Shown: positions 15,489 to 23,184, numbered from the stretch's first letter. The stretch is DNA of 64,000 nucleotides from an uncultured Carboxylicivirga sp. (GCF_963674565.1 NZ_OY771430.1:5022001-5086000), one strand, 5' to 3'. Program-made: numbers and translations. The notes: a model not told the origin generated them from the sequence alone.

Positions 15489-15614
15489 ATGAATTACTTA
15501 CATCAGATAATTTGGTATTTAACCCTTCCTTTAACAATTGCTATTAGTTATTATGCAGTATTGAAAGGATTAAAATGGTTAGATAAATCCATTGAAAAGG
15601 AACAAGAAGACTAA
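15489..15614 (+). CDS. CydX-like small subunit candidate (41 aa)
   Basis: A 41-residue ORF starting MNYLHQIIWYLTLPLTIAIS, with one transmembrane helix of about 20 residues, then KGLKWLDKSIEKEQED. Size, single helix, charged acidic tail and place directly after cydB fit the small third subunits of cytochrome bd oxidases (CydX/CydS type), although the sequence does not obviously match E. coli CydX. It is too short for ordinary gene calling. A terminator follows 8 bases after the stop, so it is the last gene of the operon. Confidence 0.72.
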   Translation: MNYLHQIIWYLTLPLTIAISYYAVLKGLKWLDKSIEKEQED

Positions 15615-15622
15615 TAAATAAC

Positions 15623-15656
15623 AAAAACTCCCGAACCTAATAGTCCGGGAGTTTTT
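15623..15656. terminator. Terminator of the cytochrome bd operon
   Basis: An 11-bp stem AAAAACTCCCG (15623-15633) / CGGGAGTTTTT (15646-15656); it works in both directions and also ends the convergent pssA gene. Confidence 0.9.
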
Positions 15657-15681
15657 GTTGATATTGATAATTTGAATAATC

Positions 15682-16413
15682 TTAGTTTTTGGGTGCAATA
15701 ATCCATTTAAAAACCGATACAGTAATGTAATATAGGATAGTTGCAGCAATTCCTCCTAATCCCAGTATTGCAATAGAAATAATTGCTATTGCCAGTAAAA
15801 TAAAGCGTTCCTTGTTTTCTGCCCATTTAAAGTTTTTGAACTTTAGTGAGAACATTGGAACTTCACTCACAAGTAAAAGGCTGAATATTAGAACTGCTAC
15901 CAGTATTAAAATGGGTGATAACCAGTTGAACCAGTCTGTTTTGTTTAAGAATAGGTATGCAAATGAAGCCGTGAATATTCCGGTTGCCGTTGTGGTTAAG
16001 CCCAGGAAATTTTCTGTCTGACGAGTGTCAACATTGAACTTAGCCAGACGCAAAGCAGAGAATACGACCAGAATAAAGGGACTTAAGATCCAAAATTTCT
16101 CAGGTGTTTGCATATCTGCAAATGAAACCGAGTAATCTCCCATTACTTTTATTCGGATAATAGAGGATAAGATGGCTGCAGGAGCCATTCCAAAGCTGAT
16201 CAGGTCTGCCAATGAATCCAGTTCTTTACCTATTTCACTATAAGCTTTTAATGCTCTGGCAGCAAATCCGTCACTAAAATCAAATAGGGCGCCAATAAAT
16301 ATAAACCAGATAGCAATCTGTATCATCCCATTTAGAGCCAGAAAGGTGGCAAGGGTGCCACAAAATACATTAAGACTGGTTAAGAAATTGGGAACATGTT
16401 TTGTTACTTGCAT
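15682..16413 (-). CDS. pssA: CDP-diacylglycerol-serine O-phosphatidyltransferase
   Basis: A CDP-alcohol phosphatidyltransferase making phosphatidylserine, the precursor of phosphatidylethanolamine. The motif D-x2-D-G-x2-A-R-x8-G-x3-D-x3-D is complete (LFDFSDGFAARALKAYSEIG, then KELDSLADLISFG). Several transmembrane helices follow. The ATG at 16413 (MQVTKHVPNFLTSLNVFCG) is preferred; an in-frame extension to 16461 adds 16 residues unlike the family. The serine specificity is inferred from similarity to bacterial PssA of the membrane type. Confidence 0.9.
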   Translation of the reverse strand: MQVTKHVPNFLTSLNVFCGTLATFLALNGMIQIAIWFIFIGALFDFSDGFAARALKAYSEIGKELDSLADLISFGMAPAAILSSIIRIKVMGDYSVSFADMQTPEKFWILSPFILVVFSALRLAKFNVDTRQTENFLGLTTTATGIFTASFAYLFLNKTDWFNWLSPILILVAVLIFSLLLVSEVPMFSLKFKNFKWAENKERFILLAIAIISIAILGLGGIAATILYYITVSVFKWIIAPKN

Positions 16414-16586
16414 AGCAATTAATATTTGTGCCGAAATTAAATGAAACCTGCACACAAACAAAATTTAGATTCAAAGAATATATTTATTATAATTATTTCA
16501 GAATTTAGGTATTTTAACATTGGATATAACATATTGATTGTCATAAAACATTATTTTCGTAATTGGGACAAACTAAACTATTACAC

Positions 16587-17003
16587 ATGTGGACAAATGA
16601 CCTATCTGTAAACAATGTCGAAATCGACAATGAACACAAAAAGTTATTCAATTTATTAACCAGTTTTTATGATGGTATAAAAAACAATTCACCAAAAATA
16701 CAACTGCAGGAGTTGATAAATGGATTGTTGGATTATACCAAAACACATTTTGCTCGTGAAGAAGCATATATGATACGTATCGGATATCCTGATTTTAAAG
16801 ATCATAAAAAACAACATGAGGAATTTATTGAAAAAGCTCAGGCATTTCATACTAAAATTTCTGAAGGTAAGATGATTCTGTCGCTTGAAGTAACCAATTT
16901 TTTGAAGCAATGGTTGGTGAATCATATTAAGGGAACTGATCAGAAATATGCTCTTTATGCAAGTGCTAATCAGGAGAAGGTTAACCAATTCTCTTATAAT
17001 TAA
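16587..17003 (+). CDS. Bacteriohemerythrin
   Basis: A 138-residue oxygen-binding di-iron protein. Starting at the ATG at 16587, the whole hemerythrin ligand set is present: H17 (IDNEHKKLF), H54 and E58 (HFAREEAY), H73 and H77 (DHKKQHEEF), H113 and D118 (NHIKGTD). A TTG 24 bases upstream is an unlikely start. Such proteins store, sense or deliver oxygen in microaerobic bacteria; the nearby cytochrome bd operon fits that lifestyle. It lies directly upstream of the hisG leader but has a separate function, and the his promoter begins after its stop. Confidence 0.93.
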   Translation: MWTNDLSVNNVEIDNEHKKLFNLLTSFYDGIKNNSPKIQLQELINGLLDYTKTHFAREEAYMIRIGYPDFKDHKKQHEEFIEKAQAFHTKISEGKMILSLEVTNFLKQWLVNHIKGTDQKYALYASANQEKVNQFSYN

Positions 17004-17024
17004 TCTGATTATTTTAATAATTAG

Positions 17025-17055
17025 TTTGTAATTGTCGTTTTAACCTTTACATTTG
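17025..17055 (+). promoter_or_regulatory. Promoter of the hisG operon
   Basis: TTTG (17025-17028), 19 bases, TACATTTG (17048-17055): a full match to the Bacteroidota primary sigma consensus (TTTG near -33, TAnnTTTG near -7). Transcription would start near 17060, leaving only about 15 bases before the leader-peptide ATG. Confidence 0.8.
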
Positions 17056-17075
17056 TATCAAATTATTCAGAAGAC

Positions 17076-17126
17076 ATGACAAATCGTATCCATCATCATC
17101 ATCATTTAAACCTCCAAGTACGGTAG
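17076..17126 (+). CDS. His operon leader peptide 1
   Basis: A 16-codon ORF encoding MTNRIHHHHHLNLQVR with five consecutive His codons (17091-17105). It is the first ORF after a strong promoter. Its stop codon TAG (17124-17126) lies within GGTAGGC (17122-17128), which can pair with GCTTACC (17169-17175), the left arm of the terminator that follows. A ribosome stalled at the His codons would leave this segment free, while one at the stop would cover it. That is the design of histidine attenuation known from the enterobacterial his leader (seven His codons). Confidence 0.9.
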   Translation: MTNRIHHHHHLNLQVR

Positions 17127-17195
17127 GCGGTGATTGATATGTGTATACTTTAAACAATATTTATCAAGGCTTACCAAAACGGTAAGCCTTTTTTT
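17122..17195 (+). promoter_or_regulatory. Transcription attenuator 1 (antiterminator/terminator switch)
   Basis: Terminator: AAGGCTTACC (17166-17175), loop AAAAC, GGTAAGCCTT (17181-17190), then a T-rich tract. Antiterminator: GGTAGGC (17122-17128) pairs with GCTTACC (17169-17175), seven pairs with one G-U, and excludes the terminator. The leader 1 stop codon is inside the antiterminator arm. Confidence 0.9.
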
Positions 17196-17206
17196 ATTTT
17201 ACAAAC

Positions 17207-17263
17207 ATGAATTATAGAAGACATCATAAGTTCCATCATTTACATACTGATCCTCAGGGATAA
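17207..17263 (+). CDS. His operon leader peptide 2
   Basis: A second short ORF beginning 11 bases after the T-tract of terminator 1. It encodes MNYRRHHKFHHLHTDPQG, five His in 18 residues (codons 6, 7, 10, 11, 13). Its TAA stop (17261-17263) lies inside GGATAAGTC (17258-17266), which can pair with GGCTTATCC (17296-17304) of the second terminator. The layout repeats that of leader 1, but the His codons are spread out, so the stall position and sensitivity should differ. Confidence 0.88.
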   Translation: MNYRRHHKFHHLHTDPQG

Positions 17264-17328
17264 GTCGGAATTCTTATATAAAAAATGAAAGACAAGGCTT
17301 ATCCGTTTGCGGGTGAGCCTTTTATATT
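17258..17328 (+). promoter_or_regulatory. Transcription attenuator 2 (antiterminator/terminator switch)
   Basis: Terminator: AAGGCTTATCCG (17294-17305), loop TTTG, CGGGTGAGCCTT (17310-17321), twelve pairs including two G-U, followed by the weaker tract TTTATATT. Antiterminator: GGATAAGTC (17258-17266) with GGCTTATCC (17296-17304), nine pairs with one G-U. hisG begins about 30 bases further on. Confidence 0.87.
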
Positions 17329-17352
17329 AAAAATTATTAAATCATAACCATA

Positions 17353-18213
17353 ATGGAAACCAAAATCAGAATTGCATTACAAAAGAAAGGTCGTTTAAAT
17401 GAAGACTCTTTGAAACTATTAAAAGAAGCAGGAATTAAATTCAATGCCGGCAGTGGTAAGCTGGTTGCTTCTTCACCAAATTTTCCAATTGAAGTATTGT
17501 TTTTACGTGATGATGATATTCCGCAGACTGTTGCTGATTCAGTAGCTGATATAGGAATTGTTGGTGAAAACGAAATGGCAGAAAAAGGGTTTGACCTGAC
17601 TATTGCAAAACGTTTGGGCTTTAGTAAATGTCGTTTATCATTAGCAATTCCAAAAGCAGATGAATACACGGGAACAGAGTATTTTGAAGGAAAGAAAATT
17701 GCCACTTCGTATCCTGTTATTCTTGAAAAATTTCTGAAAGAAAAAAATATTAAAGCCGATATCCATGAGATTGCAGGTTCGGTAGAAATTGCTCCGGGAA
17801 TTGGTTTAGCTGATGGAATTTTCGATATTGTAAGTTCGGGAAGTACATTGGTTGCAAACCGTTTAAAGGAAGTGGAAGTGGTAATGCAGTCTGAAGCTTT
17901 GTTGGTATCAGCTCCAAATTTGAGTGCTGAGAAACAGCAGTTACTGGATGAAATTATCTTCCGCATAAACGCAGTAATGGCTGCAAATTCAAATAAATAT
18001 ATATTGATGAATGTGCCTAATGATAAACTGGATGAGATTGTTGAAGTTTTACCAGGTATGAAAAGTCCAACTATTCTGCCATTGGCTGATAAAGGATGGA
18101 GTTCTGTGCATTCAGTAATTCAGGAAAAGAAGTTCTGGGAAATCATTGGGCAGTTAAAGAATTTAGGTGCCGAAGGTATTTTGGTGATTCCAATCGAGAA
18201 AATGATTCTCTAG
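17353..18213 (+). CDS. hisG: ATP phosphoribosyltransferase, long form
   Basis: The first committed step: ATP plus PRPP gives phosphoribosyl-ATP. The 286-residue length indicates the long form, with a catalytic bilobal domain (about 1-210: IRIALQKKGRLNEDS, ADIGIVGENEM, the PRPP loop DGIFDIVSSGSTLVANRL) and a C-terminal ACT-like regulatory domain (about 215-286, MNVPNDKLDEIVEVLPGM) that binds histidine. No hisZ is needed. The ATG at 17353 follows the second attenuator, so the gene is under attenuation of transcription as well as feedback inhibition. Confidence 0.96.
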   Translation: METKIRIALQKKGRLNEDSLKLLKEAGIKFNAGSGKLVASSPNFPIEVLFLRDDDIPQTVADSVADIGIVGENEMAEKGFDLTIAKRLGFSKCRLSLAIPKADEYTGTEYFEGKKIATSYPVILEKFLKEKNIKADIHEIAGSVEIAPGIGLADGIFDIVSSGSTLVANRLKEVEVVMQSEALLVSAPNLSAEKQQLLDEIIFRINAVMAANSNKYILMNVPNDKLDEIVEVLPGMKSPTILPLADKGWSSVHSVIQEKKFWEIIGQLKNLGAEGILVIPIEKMIL

Positions 18214-18270
18214 CAGTCATTTGATCTAAATCGGATTTAAGTGAAGAAAAATTTCATTTAGCATAGAAAA

Positions 18271-19566
18271 ATGATGCAAAAAATAATATATCCTGAGAAA
18301 AAGTCATGGGCAGCATTGCTCGAAAGACCTGATAATGGACTGGAAGATTTGTTTGATACAGCTCGTGGAGTGTTAGACGATGTGAAGCGTAATAAAGATG
18401 CTGCATTAATCAAGTATACCAGAATGTTTGATGGTGTTGATCTGGAAGATTTTAAGGTGTTGCAAACAGAAATTGATGAGGCTTGTATTAATATTAGCAG
18501 CGATCTGAAAGAAGCCATCTTAACAGCCAAGAAAAATATTGAGACTTTTCATAAAGCTCAGCTTCGCGAGGTAAAGGTGATTGAAACCATGCCTGGAGTT
18601 CAATGCTGGCAAAAAGCTGTACCCATCGAAAAAGTCGGACTTTATATTCCCGGAGGAACAGCTCCTTTGTTTTCAACTGTATTAATGTTGGCTATTCCGG
18701 CAAAGATTGCAGGATGTAAAGAAATAGTTTTATGCACACCTGCTGGTAAGAACGGAAAAATTAATCCTGCTATTTTGTATACGGCCAACCTAGTTGGCGT
18801 AACGCAGATATTTAAGTTGGGTGGTATACAGGCAATCGGTGCAATGGCTTATGGTACAGAAACAGTTCCTTCGGTTTCAAAAATATTTGGTCCGGGAAAT
18901 CGCTTTGTAACTGCTGCTAAACAAGTAGTTAGTCTGAAGGATGTGGCAATTGATATGCCTGCTGGTCCATCGGAGGTGATGGTTATGGCTGATGAAAGTG
19001 CTGATCCAGCTTTTATTGCTGCAGATCTTTTGTCACAAGCTGAACATGGTGCCGATAGTCAGGTGATTTTGGTTACTAACAACGAGACTTTATTGGACGA
19101 GGTAGGTAGTTCATTGGCTGAACAGCTAGAGCAGCTATCGCGTAAGGAGGTAGCAGAAAAAGCCTTGGACAATAGTCGTATGATTGTATTGGAGTCGGTA
19201 GAAGAAATGTTGGAGATGTGTAATGAATATGCTCCTGAACACCTGATTCTGTCGATGAGAGATGATGAAGAAATTGCTTCAAAAGTAGTAAATGCAGGAT
19301 CTGTTTTTCTGGGTAACTATTCTCCGGAGAGTGCAGGTGATTATGCCTCCGGAACCAATCATACATTACCTACTCATGGTTATGCCAAATCATACAGTGG
19401 TGTGAGTACTGAGAGTTTTATGAAGAAGATCACTTATCAGAAAATATCTGAGAAAGGTATTCAGAAACTTGGACCCGCAATTGAGATTATGGCAGCGGCC
19501 GAACAGTTGGATGCTCATAAAAATGCGGTAACTGTTAGGCTTCAAAGAATTAAAGAGTCGAAATAA
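18271..19566 (+). CDS. hisD: Histidinol dehydrogenase
   Basis: Zinc- and NAD-dependent two-step oxidation of histidinol to histidine. The 431 residues show PVEKVGLYIPGGTAPLFSTV in outline (here PIEKVGLYIPGGTAPL), the FGPGNRFVTAAKQVV segment, zinc-site Gln and His in DLLSQAEHGADSQ, the catalytic EHL in YAPEHLILSM, and the C-terminal SAGDYASGTNHTLPTHGYA. Two adjacent ATGs exist (18271 and 18274). It follows hisG by 57 bases. A 296-base gap with a palindromic repeat separates it from hisC. Confidence 0.96.
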   Translation: MMQKIIYPEKKSWAALLERPDNGLEDLFDTARGVLDDVKRNKDAALIKYTRMFDGVDLEDFKVLQTEIDEACINISSDLKEAILTAKKNIETFHKAQLREVKVIETMPGVQCWQKAVPIEKVGLYIPGGTAPLFSTVLMLAIPAKIAGCKEIVLCTPAGKNGKINPAILYTANLVGVTQIFKLGGIQAIGAMAYGTETVPSVSKIFGPGNRFVTAAKQVVSLKDVAIDMPAGPSEVMVMADESADPAFIAADLLSQAEHGADSQVILVTNNETLLDEVGSSLAEQLEQLSRKEVAEKALDNSRMIVLESVEEMLEMCNEYAPEHLILSMRDDEEIASKVVNAGSVFLGNYSPESAGDYASGTNHTLPTHGYAKSYSGVSTESFMKKITYQKISEKGIQKLGPAIEIMAAAEQLDAHKNAVTVRLQRIKESK

Positions 19567-19862
19567 CATTGTAAGATTGTTTTTTATTATGTCGATTCGA
19601 CCTCAATAGGGATGATTATTGAGTTGAAGATGGACTTTAGTAAGATCGGGAAGCTGAGAACTTGTTCGAAGATCACCCGACCGCACTTAAGTACTTCAAA
19701 AGTCAGTAATCATTCATATTGCAGTCTTGATTTTCTTTGTTTCGTTTCTTGTATCAAGACAAGAAATGAAAAGCCTTGCGGCTTGAGCGAAGAAAAAGAA
19801 AGGATTGATTATGTTGGTATGAAAAGAATGAAAGAATTAACTTTTTTAACCTGTATGCAAAA
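19567..19862. other. hisD-hisC gap with a palindromic repeat element
   Basis: No gene is supported in this 296-base gap. It holds the perfect 8-bp hairpin TTTCTTGT (19745-19752) / ACAAGAAA (19759-19766), followed by AAGCC (19771-19775) / GGCTT (19780-19784). The flanks (around 19730-19744 and 19788-19803) are themselves roughly inverted, giving a palindromic element of about 75 bases of a type dispersed in Bacteroidota intergenic regions. Confidence 0.6.
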
Positions 19863-20900
19863 ATGAAAACGCTTAATGAGCTTTTACGATCAAATATAAA
19901 AGGGCTGAAGCCCTACTCTTCCGCTCGTGATGAATTTACCGGATCAGCATCTGTTTACCTTGATGCCAACGAGAATCCTTTCAACCAGCCATACAACAGG
20001 TACCCTGATCCGTATCAGCGAAACCTGAAAGCTAAAATTGCTCCGCTAAAAGGTGTAAATGCAGATCAGATTTTTTTGGGCAACGGAAGTGATGAACCTA
20101 TTGATTTATTATTTCGTGCTTTTTGCGAGCCGGGTAAAGATAATGTGGTAAGTATTGATCCAACCTATGGTATGTATCAGGTTGCTGCCGATATCAATAA
20201 TATTGAAGTACGGAAGGTTTTGTTGACCGAAGATTTTCAATTGGATGTCAACGCTCTTTTGGCTGCAGCAGATGATAATTCTAAATTATTGTTTTTGTGT
20301 TCGCCTAATAATCCGACGGGAAATTGCTTTAAAGAAGAAGATCTGTTAGCCTTAATTAAGGGATTTGACGGCATTGTTGTGTTAGATGAAGCTTATATTG
20401 ACTTTGCTCCTGAGAAGAGTCTGTTAAAGCGAATTGATGAATTTTCAAACCTGGTTGTTTTGCAAACTTTCTCAAAAGCATGGGGAATGGCTGGCATTCG
20501 ACTGGGAATGGCATTTGCATCTGCCCCGATTATTAAAGTGTTGAGTAGTATTAAATATCCGTATAATATTAATATACTTACACAGGAAAAAGCATCTGAA
20601 CTGTTGGATAAAGAAGCAGATAAACACCAGTGGGTTGAGTTGTTGCTTAAAGAAAGAACCCGTCTGGATGTTGATTTACAGCAACTCTCTTTTGTGCATA
20701 AGATTTATCCGTCAGACGCTAACTATCTGCTGGTAAAAGTGGATGATGCAAGAGGTTTATACAACTATCTGGTTAATGAAGAAATCATTATTCGCGACCG
20801 TTCCTCGGTAGCATTGTGTGCCGGATGTTTAAGAATAACAGTTGGTACAGCTGATGAAAACAGTCAGTTGTTAAATGCATTGAAATCGTATCAGAAATAG
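19863..20900 (+). CDS. hisC: Histidinol-phosphate aminotransferase
   Basis: A PLP enzyme that transfers the amino group from glutamate to imidazole acetol phosphate. The 345 residues carry YLDANENPFNQPYNRYPDP at the N-terminus, the cofactor regions LFLCSPNNPTGN and VVLDEAYIDF, and the Schiff-base lysine K205 in TFSKAWGMAGIRLGMA. The substrate phosphate loop ending in LRITVGTADEN is intact. The length is typical for HisC. It lies within the hisG-D-C-B operon; the esterase gene starts 14 bases after the stop. Confidence 0.95.
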   Translation: MKTLNELLRSNIKGLKPYSSARDEFTGSASVYLDANENPFNQPYNRYPDPYQRNLKAKIAPLKGVNADQIFLGNGSDEPIDLLFRAFCEPGKDNVVSIDPTYGMYQVAADINNIEVRKVLLTEDFQLDVNALLAAADDNSKLLFLCSPNNPTGNCFKEEDLLALIKGFDGIVVLDEAYIDFAPEKSLLKRIDEFSNLVVLQTFSKAWGMAGIRLGMAFASAPIIKVLSSIKYPYNINILTQEKASELLDKEADKHQWVELLLKERTRLDVDLQQLSFVHKIYPSDANYLLVKVDDARGLYNYLVNEEIIIRDRSSVALCAGCLRITVGTADENSQLLNALKSYQK

Positions 20901-20914
20901 ATAAATCCAATTCA

Positions 20915-21814
20915 ATGAAAAAGATCCAAATATTATTAGGTGTATTAATACTGAGTACAAGTACAATGTTCGGTCAAAAAGCAAAAATCAACCTTTGGGA
21001 GGGTACTGCCCCTTTTAATAAAGATGTGCAGGTTGAAGAGCAGGATATCAATAACCGTGTTTCACGAGTAACCGTTCCTCAGCTTTATCATTACCCTGTA
21101 AAAAGTAAAGAGGCAAAACCAGCTATCATTATCATTCCTGGAGGAGGATATGCCCGTGAGGCTATCGATCACGAAGGTTATATGGCTGCCGAATGGTTCA
21201 ATAAACTGGGATTTGAGGCATTTGTGTTAAAATACAGATTGCCGGATGATGACCTTTTTGATAACCCGGCTTATGTTCCTTTGATGGATGCTCAGCAAGC
21301 GGTTTACCTGGTTCGTTTAAAAGCCAAAGAGTTTAATATCGATCCAGCCAGAGTTGGTGTAATTGGTTTTTCAGCTGGTGGTCATTTAGCTGCCTCAGCT
21401 TCTACTCTGTTTACCAATCCTGTTGATAAGAACAGATCATCGGAAGATGTCCGACCTGATTTCTCGATTTTGATGTATCCTGTTATTAGCATGGATAAGG
21501 CATGTACTCATATGGGTAGTCGGATAAATCTGATTGGAAAAGATCCTGCTGTAAGTATGGTTGATTATTTCTCGTTGGAGAATCAGGTATCAGAAAAAAC
21601 ACCTGTTACTCTAATGGTCCACGCTATTGATGATGGTGCGGTGCCTGTTGAAAATACAGATCGATATGCCAAAAACCTATTTAATAAAGGTGGTGATGTA
21701 ACCAAAGTAATACTTCCGATTGGAGGGCATGGATTTGGTTTTGCTACAGATCGGCCGGTTGCTTACTGGACTCAATATCTGGAAGTGTGGTTGAAAACCA
21801 ATGTGATTAAATAA
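20915..21814 (+). CDS. Secreted alpha/beta hydrolase (esterase-like) inside the his operon
   Basis: A 299-residue enzyme with a signal peptide (MKKIQILLGVLILSTSTMFG). The hydrolase fold is clear: oxyanion segment IIIPGGGYAREAIDHEGY, nucleophile S153 in GFSAGGHLAAS, an acidic residue in HAIDDGAVPVENT and the catalytic His in GGHGFGF. It most resembles acetyl-xylan or carbohydrate esterases of the BD-FAE/acetyl-esterase group. It separates hisC from hisB. An exported esterase has no evident part in histidine synthesis, so cotranscription looks like an opportunistic insertion. The substrate is unknown. Confidence 0.88.
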   Translation: MKKIQILLGVLILSTSTMFGQKAKINLWEGTAPFNKDVQVEEQDINNRVSRVTVPQLYHYPVKSKEAKPAIIIIPGGGYAREAIDHEGYMAAEWFNKLGFEAFVLKYRLPDDDLFDNPAYVPLMDAQQAVYLVRLKAKEFNIDPARVGVIGFSAGGHLAASASTLFTNPVDKNRSSEDVRPDFSILMYPVISMDKACTHMGSRINLIGKDPAVSMVDYFSLENQVSEKTPVTLMVHAIDDGAVPVENTDRYAKNLFNKGGDVTKVILPIGGHGFGFATDRPVAYWTQYLEVWLKTNVIK

Positions 21815-21879
21815 GAGAAACTTGTTTAGATCTTCTGAAGTATGGAGAAGAAGGCCTGTATTAGTATATTATGATGAAG

Positions 21880-21958
21880 AACCACAAGTTACACTGATTA
21901 ACAGGAAGAGTTCCGCTATGTTGAACAATAATTTGAGAAATTTGCGTAATCTGTGGTT
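21880..21958. repeat. Short inverted-repeat element (AACCACA ... TGTGGTT)
   Basis: The 21-base stretch 21880-21900 matches the reverse complement of 21938-21958 at 15 of 21 positions, beginning with AACCACA and sharing TTAC. It spans about 80 bases between the esterase and hisB and carries no credible gene. GTAATCTGTGGTT-type sequences are known dispersed repeats in this phylum. Confidence 0.6.
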
Positions 21959-22009
21959 AAAAAAGCAATTGTTTATTGATGGCCCGGCCATTGTAATGAG
22001 AAGAATTGA

Positions 22010-23143
22010 ATGCAAAAGAAAAAGATACTATTTATAGATCGGGATGGAACACTTATAGTGGAACCTCCTGTTGATTATCAGGTTGACAGTCTTGAAAAAC
22101 TGGAGTTCTACCCTGGTGTTTTTCAGAATTTATCGAAAATAGCTCAACAGCTCGATTTTTACCTGGCTATGGTTACCAATCAGGATGGATTGGGAACGGC
22201 TTCGTTTCCGGAGGATACATTCTGGCCTGCTCAGAATAAAATGATGAAAGCCCTCGAAAATGAAGGAATCATTTTTGATAAGGTACACATCGATCCAACG
22301 CTACCTGAAGAGAATGCTCCTACGCGTAAACCGGGTACAGCAATGCTGACTGAGTATTTGGAAGGTGAATACGATTTAGAAGGATCCTTTGTGATAGGTG
22401 ATCGCATTACGGATGTGAAACTGGCAAAGAACCTTGGCTGTAAAGCTATCTTGCTGCAAGGTAAAGAAGCCGGTGAAAAGATGTTGGCCGAAGCAGGATT
22501 AGCAGATGCCTGTATCTTGCTTACTGATCAATGGAATGAGGTGGCGGCTTTTCTGTTTAAGTCGGAGCGTAGTGCTGAGGTGGTACGTTCAACTGCCGAA
22601 ACCAGTATAAAGGTGGCGGTCAACCTTGATGGAACGGGTAAATGCAATATCTCAACCGGACTAAATTTCTTCGATCATATGTTGGAGCAGATCGGTCGTC
22701 ACTCAGGGTGTGATTTAACGGTTGAGGTCAAAGGCGACTTACATGTTGACGAGCATCATACGATGGAAGATACTGCCATTGTGCTGGGTGAAGCTTTTAA
22801 AAAGGCTTTGGGCGATAAGCGTGGTATCGAACGTTATGGTTTTTGCCTGCCAATGGATGATTGTCTGGCTCAGGTGTCTATCGATTTTGGTGGACGACCA
22901 TGGCTGGTTTGGGAAACCGAGTTTAAGCGCGAGATGATTGGCGATACTCCAACCGAGATGTTTCATCATTTCTTAAAGAGTTTCTCCGATGCGGCAGCAT
23001 GTAACCTTAATATAAAGGCCGAAGGAGCCAACGAGCATCATAAAATAGAAGGCATCTTTAAAGCTCTGGCACGTGCTATTAGAGCAGCCATCAGAAAAGA
23101 TCCTTATAATGATCAACTTCCCAGTACAAAAGGAATGTTGTAA
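22010..23143 (+). CDS. hisB: Bifunctional histidinol-phosphatase / imidazoleglycerol-phosphate dehydratase
   Basis: A 377-residue fusion. The N-terminal HAD phosphatase (about 1-165) has D10 and D12 in LFIDRDGTL, MVTNQDGLG and the VIGDRITDVKLAKNLGC motif; it dephosphorylates histidinol phosphate. The C-terminal dehydratase (about 185-377) has the manganese-binding DEHHTMEDTAIVLGEA, the strand MDDCLAQVSIDFGGRP and the second metal motif GANEHHKIEGIFKALARA. It follows the esterase after a 195-base gap with an inverted-repeat element, and ends the operon at a terminator. Confidence 0.95.
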   Translation: MQKKKILFIDRDGTLIVEPPVDYQVDSLEKLEFYPGVFQNLSKIAQQLDFYLAMVTNQDGLGTASFPEDTFWPAQNKMMKALENEGIIFDKVHIDPTLPEENAPTRKPGTAMLTEYLEGEYDLEGSFVIGDRITDVKLAKNLGCKAILLQGKEAGEKMLAEAGLADACILLTDQWNEVAAFLFKSERSAEVVRSTAETSIKVAVNLDGTGKCNISTGLNFFDHMLEQIGRHSGCDLTVEVKGDLHVDEHHTMEDTAIVLGEAFKKALGDKRGIERYGFCLPMDDCLAQVSIDFGGRPWLVWETEFKREMIGDTPTEMFHHFLKSFSDAAACNLNIKAEGANEHHKIEGIFKALARAIRAAIRKDPYNDQLPSTKGML

Positions 23144-23157
23144 GAAAATAGCTGTTA

Positions 23158-23183
23158 GCCTCGATATGTGTCGGGGCTTTTTT
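23158..23183 (+). terminator. Terminator of the hisG-hisB operon
   Basis: Stem GCCTCGA (23158-23164) / TCGGGGC (23171-23177), one G-U pair, followed by seven T residues. Confidence 0.85.
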
Positions 23184-23184
23184 G

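Noticed and set aside
17076..17263. His-codon runs as chance low-complexity sequence
   Set aside because: Two short ORFs rich in His codons, each followed by a terminator whose antiterminator arm contains the ORF's stop codon, directly before hisG, are too consistent for chance.
17337..17966. 209-codon minus-strand frame antisense to hisG
   Set aside because: hisG on the plus strand is unambiguous; the antisense frame is serine/phenylalanine-rich with no domain.
19612..19866. 84-codon frame between hisD and hisC
   Set aside because: It runs through a palindromic repeat element and ends inside hisC; its residues show no domain pattern.
21822..22037. 71-codon frame between the esterase and hisB
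   Set aside because: It lies on an inverted-repeat element and overlaps the hisB start; composition is not protein-like.
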